Assembly (NCBI GenBank): GCA_002506425.1
Contig: DAXO01000055.1
Span: 202 to 8,308, forward strand
Direction of reading: 5' to 3'
DNA from: Methanomassiliicoccaceae archaeon UBA480
Lineage (GTDB): Archaea; Thermoplasmatota; Thermoplasmata; Methanomassiliicoccales; Methanomethylophilaceae
Length of the DNA: 8,107 bases
Shown here: piece after piece, positions 5,579 to 8,107 of the stretch
Layout: each line of letters begins with the position of its first letter
Numbering within the stretch: position 1 is the stretch's first letter
Notes under the pieces: model-generated
What the model saw: only the letters and a program-made list of their open reading frames with translations
Told to the model about the DNA's origin: nothing
Database searches by the model: none
Made by a program: the position numbers and the translations under genes

Positions 5579-6409
5579 ATGGACGAGCTCCGCCTCCGCA
5601 TGGTGTCGTCGCATTCCGTTCTCGGCGACTTCGATTCCAATCTCAGGACGATGGCCGGGCACTGCAGGGACGCGGCTTCCGACGATGTAGATATGATCTG
5701 CTTCCCGGAGCTCTCGCTCACAGGCTACTCCATGCCGCACAGCCGCTTCCATCCTCTGGAAGGCGATGATCTCCGCATAGGCGCGATATCCGATCTCTCA
5801 GGGGAGCTCGGAATGGCCGTATGCTTCGGATACGCGGACTCCGAGGGGCATATCGTTCAAGCAATGGCAGAGAACGGACGCATCGTCGGCTCATATTCCA
5901 AGACGCATCTCGGCGAGAGGGAGGCGGAGGCGATGGTTCCCGGCGATGCTCTTCCGGTCATCGCCACATCGAAGGCGAAGGTGGGGATCTCGCTGTGCTG
6001 GGAGGCCCACTTCCCGGAAATCGCCGGCACATACGCGCTCGATGGAGCGGATATGATCCTCATGCCTTTCGCATCCGGGCTGGGAGGCGAGAGGAGGCAG
6101 TCCTCCTGGGACAGGTTCCTTCCTGCCCGGGCCTATGACAACACGGTGTTCGTCGCAGCCTGCAACATGTACGGGGACAACGGGATGGGAGTGGAGTTCG
6201 GCGGCGGAGCCGCCGTCTACGATGTCCGCGGCTTCAGGATGGCATCTGCCGAAGGCGAATGCTCCCTGACCGTCGATCTGGATCCCGAGCAGATGAGGAG
6301 GATACGCAGAGGGAGGTACGAGTCGATGCGCGACGTGTACTTCCTCGATAAGAGGCGCCCCGAGCTCTACGGAAGATTGGAGAAGAGGCTGCGAGAGAAG
6401 AGCTGGTAG
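5579..6409 (+). CDS. Nitrilase-superfamily carbon-nitrogen hydrolase (predicted amidase)
   Basis: The 276 aa product is the normal single-domain length. The Glu-Lys-Cys triad is complete: Glu44 in CFPELSLTGY, Lys108 in YSKTHLGE, Cys140 in VGISLCWEAHFPE. These enzymes hydrolyse non-peptide C-N bonds (amides, N-carbamoyl compounds, rarely nitriles) through a thioester on the Cys. LCWEAHFPE replaces the more common ICYD..FPE, and the substrate is unknown; amidase or carbamoylase is more likely than true nitrilase. No signal peptide, so cytosolic. ATG 5579 is chosen because the family domain starts there and a strong GAGGAGG precedes it; the open frame further upstream (to 5396) is only the shadow of the exporter gene. 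It follows the exporter by about 100 bases on the same strand, with a hairpin between, so it may be transcribed separately. It ends just before a strong convergent hairpin. Confidence 0.92.
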   Translation: MDELRLRMVSSHSVLGDFDSNLRTMAGHCRDAASDDVDMICFPELSLTGYSMPHSRFHPLEGDDLRIGAISDLSGELGMAVCFGYADSEGHIVQAMAENGRIVGSYSKTHLGEREAEAMVPGDALPVIATSKAKVGISLCWEAHFPEIAGTYALDGADMILMPFASGLGGERRQSSWDRFLPARAYDNTVFVAACNMYGDNGMGVEFGGGAAVYDVRGFRMASAEGECSLTVDLDPEQMRRIRRGRYESMRDVYFLDKRRPELYGRLEKRLREKSW

Positions 6410-6411
6410 GC

Positions 6412-6449
6412 GCCCGGCCGGGGATACTATGTTGGCTTTCCGGCCGGGC
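6412..6449. terminator. Strong bidirectional hairpin between convergent genes
   Basis: GCCCGGCCGG (6412-6421) and CCGGCCGGGC (6440-6449) pair perfectly over 10 bp with an 18-nt loop, 2 bases after the amidohydrolase stop and 27 bases beyond the leftward small ORF. Its position suggests it separates the two transcripts or protects both 3' ends. No long T-run is present. Confidence 0.65.
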
Positions 6450-6476
6450 CAGGTGACTTGTGTAGAATCGATGCGT

Positions 6477-6587
6477 TCACGCCATCCTCTTCAGATCGAC
6501 CTCCTTGACATCGTCGTTCCCATCCAGGTAAGCGTCTTCGCAGAGCGGTCCCATCCTCTCTATGAATCTCCTGATGCCCATTATCAT
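6477..6587 (-). CDS. Putative 36-aa protein, translationally coupled to flavodoxin
   Basis: ATG 6587-6585 overlaps the flavodoxin TGA 6586-6584 as ATGA, and the frame runs 36 codons to TGA at 6477. The product has a basic N-terminal helix-like part (IMGIRRFIERMG) and an acidic C-terminal part (LDGNDDVKEVDLKRM), with a single Cys16 and no membrane segment. I do not recognise the family. Support is the precise ATGA overlap and the fact that the intergenic hairpin follows it rather than flavodoxin. The alternative is a chance ORF in the 3' untranslated region. If real, it might be an accessory protein to the flavodoxin. Confidence 0.45.
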   Translation of the reverse strand: MIMGIRRFIERMGPLCEDAYLDGNDDVKEVDLKRMA

Positions 6588-7006
6588 GCGGCTACCTTCG
6601 CTCCGAGGCTTCTGCAATCGGCCGAGGCGGCATCGTCGGGGTACTCGTTGGCGATGACATCGCCCACCACGTTGGCCCCGTGCTCCTTGCATCTGTCGAC
6701 CCAGTCCCTCATCCACTGTCCGTCCCCCCATCCGTAGGATCCGAACAGTCCGACGGTCTTCCCGCCAAGGGAGCCCTCGACTTCGGAGAACATGGGCTCG
6801 AACACCTCCTCTTCGAGGACTTCGTCGCCCATCGAGGGGCATCCGAAGGCTATCGCGTCGTATTTCCCGACGTCGGATGCGGAGAAATCGTCCGCATTGA
6901 TGAGATCCGCCTTCTTTCCCGCTCCTTCTATGCCTTCGGCGACGAGCTTCGCCATCGCTTCGGTGTTCCCTGTTCCGCTCCAGTAGACTACAGCTATCTC
7001 AGCCAT
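6584..7006 (-). CDS. Short-chain flavodoxin
   Basis: The 140 aa product is a single flavodoxin domain that carries electrons through bound FMN at low potential. The phosphate loop is WSGTGNTEAMA (S10-GTGN-T15), the 60s loop is GCPSMGDEVLEE (55-66), and the 90s loop is GSYGWGDGQWMRDW (89-102) with aromatic residues to stack on the flavin. No extra loop of the long-chain class is visible. Start ATG 7006 fits the family N-terminus. The likely transcription start is only a few bases upstream, so the message is probably almost leaderless, which agrees with the lack of a ribosome site. It lies downstream of echF on the same strand but has its own promoter flanked by two dyads. It may replace ferredoxin as partner of the Ech hydrogenase or other ferredoxin enzymes when iron is scarce; that is inference. 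Confidence 0.95.
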   Translation of the reverse strand: MAEIAVVYWSGTGNTEAMAKLVAEGIEGAGKKADLINADDFSASDVGKYDAIAFGCPSMGDEVLEEEVFEPMFSEVEGSLGGKTVGLFGSYGWGDGQWMRDWVDRCKEHGANVVGDVIANEYPDDAASADCRSLGAKVAA

Positions 7007-7011
7007 GTTGA

Positions 7012-7057
7012 ATTTAGGAAGTCCTAAATGATATTTATAATTTAGGAATAACTAAAT
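7012..7057 (-). promoter_or_regulatory. Flavodoxin promoter bracketed by two 18-bp operators
   Basis: Plus-strand site A at 7012-7029 is ATTTAGGAAGTCCTAAAT, with perfect 8 bp arms. Site B at 7040-7057 is ATTTAGGAATAACTAAAT, the same outer arms with a decayed inner part. Centres are 28 bp apart. The TATA box (leftward TTATAAATAT, 7040-7031) lies between them, and the predicted start near 7010 is just past site A. A repressor on A would block the polymerase and one on B would block TBP/TFB. The TTAGG/CCTAA half-sites resemble DtxR/IdeR/MDR1-type metal boxes. Confidence 0.75.
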
Positions 7058-7074
7058 CAAATCGTTTGACGGTT

Positions 7075-7461
7075 TCAAGCAGGCGGAGCCTTCTCTTCCG
7101 TTCCGTTCGTCGGCTTCTCCTTTTCGGGGACGGTGTAGACGTCGATCACCTTGGTTGAATCCGGCGGCGTATAGCCCGGAACGAGAGACAGGCAGCTTTT
7201 CGGACAGGATTCGGCGCAGTATCCGCATTGGACGCACTGCATCCGCTGTATCGTCACCGTGCGGGCCTTCTTGTCCGCCTGTATGGCGCCTGCAGGGCAC
7301 CTCCTGCCGCAGATGTTGCACAGTATGCAGTCCGACGGATCGTACTCGAGATGTCCGCGGCTGGCGGGAGGGTATTCGCGTGGAATGGCAGGATAGTTTC
7401 TTGTTTCGGGCCTTCTCGCCAGATTCGAGAGGAGCTTCGCACCCATCTTCATGAATCCCAT
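7075..7461 (-). CDS. echF: Ech hydrogenase iron-sulfur subunit EchF
   Basis: The 128 aa polyferredoxin-type subunit has two [4Fe-4S] sites: Cys45, 48, 51, 55 (CILCNICGRRCP) and Cys76, 79, 82, 86 (CVQCGYCAESCP). It matches EchF/NuoI-like subunits that pass electrons between soluble ferredoxin and the small hydrogenase subunit on the cytoplasmic face of the membrane complex. After the second cluster a hydrophilic tail rich in Pro, Glu and Lys ends in TEEKAPPA; no membrane helix is seen. ATG 7461 has GAGAGG 7 bases upstream. The in-frame ATG at 7452 (residue 4) forms an ATGA overlap with the probable echE stop and may be the true start. It lies directly after echE, as in ech operons, and is likely the last gene of that operon, with flavodoxin following on its own promoter. 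Confidence 0.93.
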   Translation of the reverse strand: MGFMKMGAKLLSNLARRPETRNYPAIPREYPPASRGHLEYDPSDCILCNICGRRCPAGAIQADKKARTVTIQRMQCVQCGYCAESCPKSCLSLVPGYTPPDSTKVIDVYTVPEKEKPTNGTEEKAPPA

Positions 7462-8107
7462 GCCATCGCCTCTCTGTGCAGCTGATGCACGGATCGATCG
7501 TTATGATGATCATGGACACGTCCTGAAGGCTGCAGCCCTGGAGCATCCTGGTCATCGCCGCGATATTGATGTTCGTCGGAGTCCGGACCCTGGCCCTCTC
7601 CAGGAACTTGGTGCCGTTGCCTTTGACGTAGTAGAACGCCTCTCCGCGCGGCTGCTCGACCCTGAACGCGTATTCTCCGACAGGCGGGTTCCCTTTGACG
7701 GGCGTGCGCCATTCCCCGGCGGGAAGCCTTCCGAGAGCTTCGCGGATTATCCTCAGCGACTGCAGCAGCTCCTCGATGCGCACCTCGCATCTCGCCAGGC
7801 AGTCTCCGTCGTCGCGTAGCACAGGCGAGAATCCCAGCTCCCCATAGAGCGGATCGAGCCTCCTGACGTCGTTGCAGACGCCGGATCCGCGCGCCGTAGG
7901 GCCGACTCCGCAGAGATCGATCATGTCATCGCGGGATATCGCTCCGACGCCCTTCAGCCTGCTTCTCACGGACGCGTCGCGGAGGAACACCGGAGCGGTC
8001 GCCTCCACCTCCTTCTCGATCCGGTCGACGGCGGACCTTATCATGCGAATCTGCTCGTCGGTGACATCCGTGCTCACTCCGCCGATCCTGCAGAACGAAA
8101 CTATGAC
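7449..8107 (-). CDS. echE: Ech [NiFe] hydrogenase large subunit EchE, C-terminal part, with probable frameshift at its end
   Basis: The frame is open from the window edge (VIVSFCRIGG...), so the N-terminal part with the first CxxC nickel ligands is outside. The visible 213 residues match EchE: RIGG then TDVTDEQ, GVGPTARGSGV, EQPRGEAFYYVKGNGTKFLERARVRTPT (in part), and the C-terminal nickel/iron ligand motif DPCISCTER (Cys207 and Cys210 in window counting). The subunit holds the NiFe centre of a membrane hydrogenase coupling H2 and ferredoxin to ion transport. After CTER (ends 7469) the given frame does not stop but runs on to 7052 through echF in another frame, giving about 130 residues unlike any hydrogenase. 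A one-base shift right there gives AMAWDS and TGA at 7451-7449, overlapping an ATG of echF. I place the end at 7449. An indel or sequence error is more likely than a real long extension. Confidence 0.85.

Noticed and set aside
7057..7069. Small dyad TCAAA/TTTGA after echF as a terminator
   Set aside because: Only 5 AT-rich base pairs and partly overlapping operator B; too weak to list as a terminator.
7052..7448. Genuine 130-residue C-terminal extension of EchE overprinted on echF
   Set aside because: The extension is Arg-rich with no domain, overlaps all of echF, and the hydrogenase family ends shortly after the CTER motif; a neighbouring frame supplies a natural stop with ATGA coupling.

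Overview
The window reads like a piece of a methanogenic archaeon, most probably of the order Methanomassiliicoccales (Methanomethylophilus-like). The reasons are an energy-converting [NiFe] hydrogenase (EchE, EchF) next to a flavodoxin, archaeal TATA-type promoters, near-leaderless starts and G+C-rich coding DNA. The genus is inference; no 16S rRNA or mcr gene is present to settle it.

Layout. Positions 1-888 (+) hold the C-terminal part of an IS1634/IS4-type transposase whose 5' part lies outside the window. Positions 889-1613 carry no gene: a short G+C-rich tail, then an AT-richer block (about 998-1632) with four related copies of a roughly 170-186 bp unit, each built from large palindromes. 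Leftward, 1614-3064 carries ilvC (ketol-acid reductoisomerase) followed by a small cyclophilin-fold protein whose stop codon lies inside the last palindrome of the repeat array. Divergent from ilvC is a MarR-type regulator (3181-3648, +), followed by a 14-TM DHA2-type drug exporter (3835-5475, +) and a nitrilase-superfamily amidohydrolase (5579-6409, +). A strong hairpin at 6412-6449 separates this rightward block from a leftward block made of a 36-codon ORF (6477-6587), a flavodoxin (6584-7006), echF (7075-7461) and the 3' part of echE (to the window end at 8107).

How the genes work together. MarR plus exporter is a classic local efflux-control pair, and a 7+7 bp inverted repeat lies at the end of marR. 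EchE/EchF belong to a membrane hydrogenase that exchanges electrons with ferredoxin. The flavodoxin just downstream is a plausible alternative carrier, and its promoter is bracketed by two near-identical 18 bp dyads resembling DtxR/IdeR-type iron boxes, which suggests induction under iron limitation.

Most notable points: (1) the palindromic repeat array, which I cannot assign to a known element; (2) the paired flavodoxin operators; (3) echE has no stop in frame after its nickel-ligand motif, whereas a one-base shift gives a short tail ending in a TGA that overlaps an ATG of echF, implying an indel or sequence error; (4) a tiny ORF coupled to flavodoxin by an ATGA overlap.
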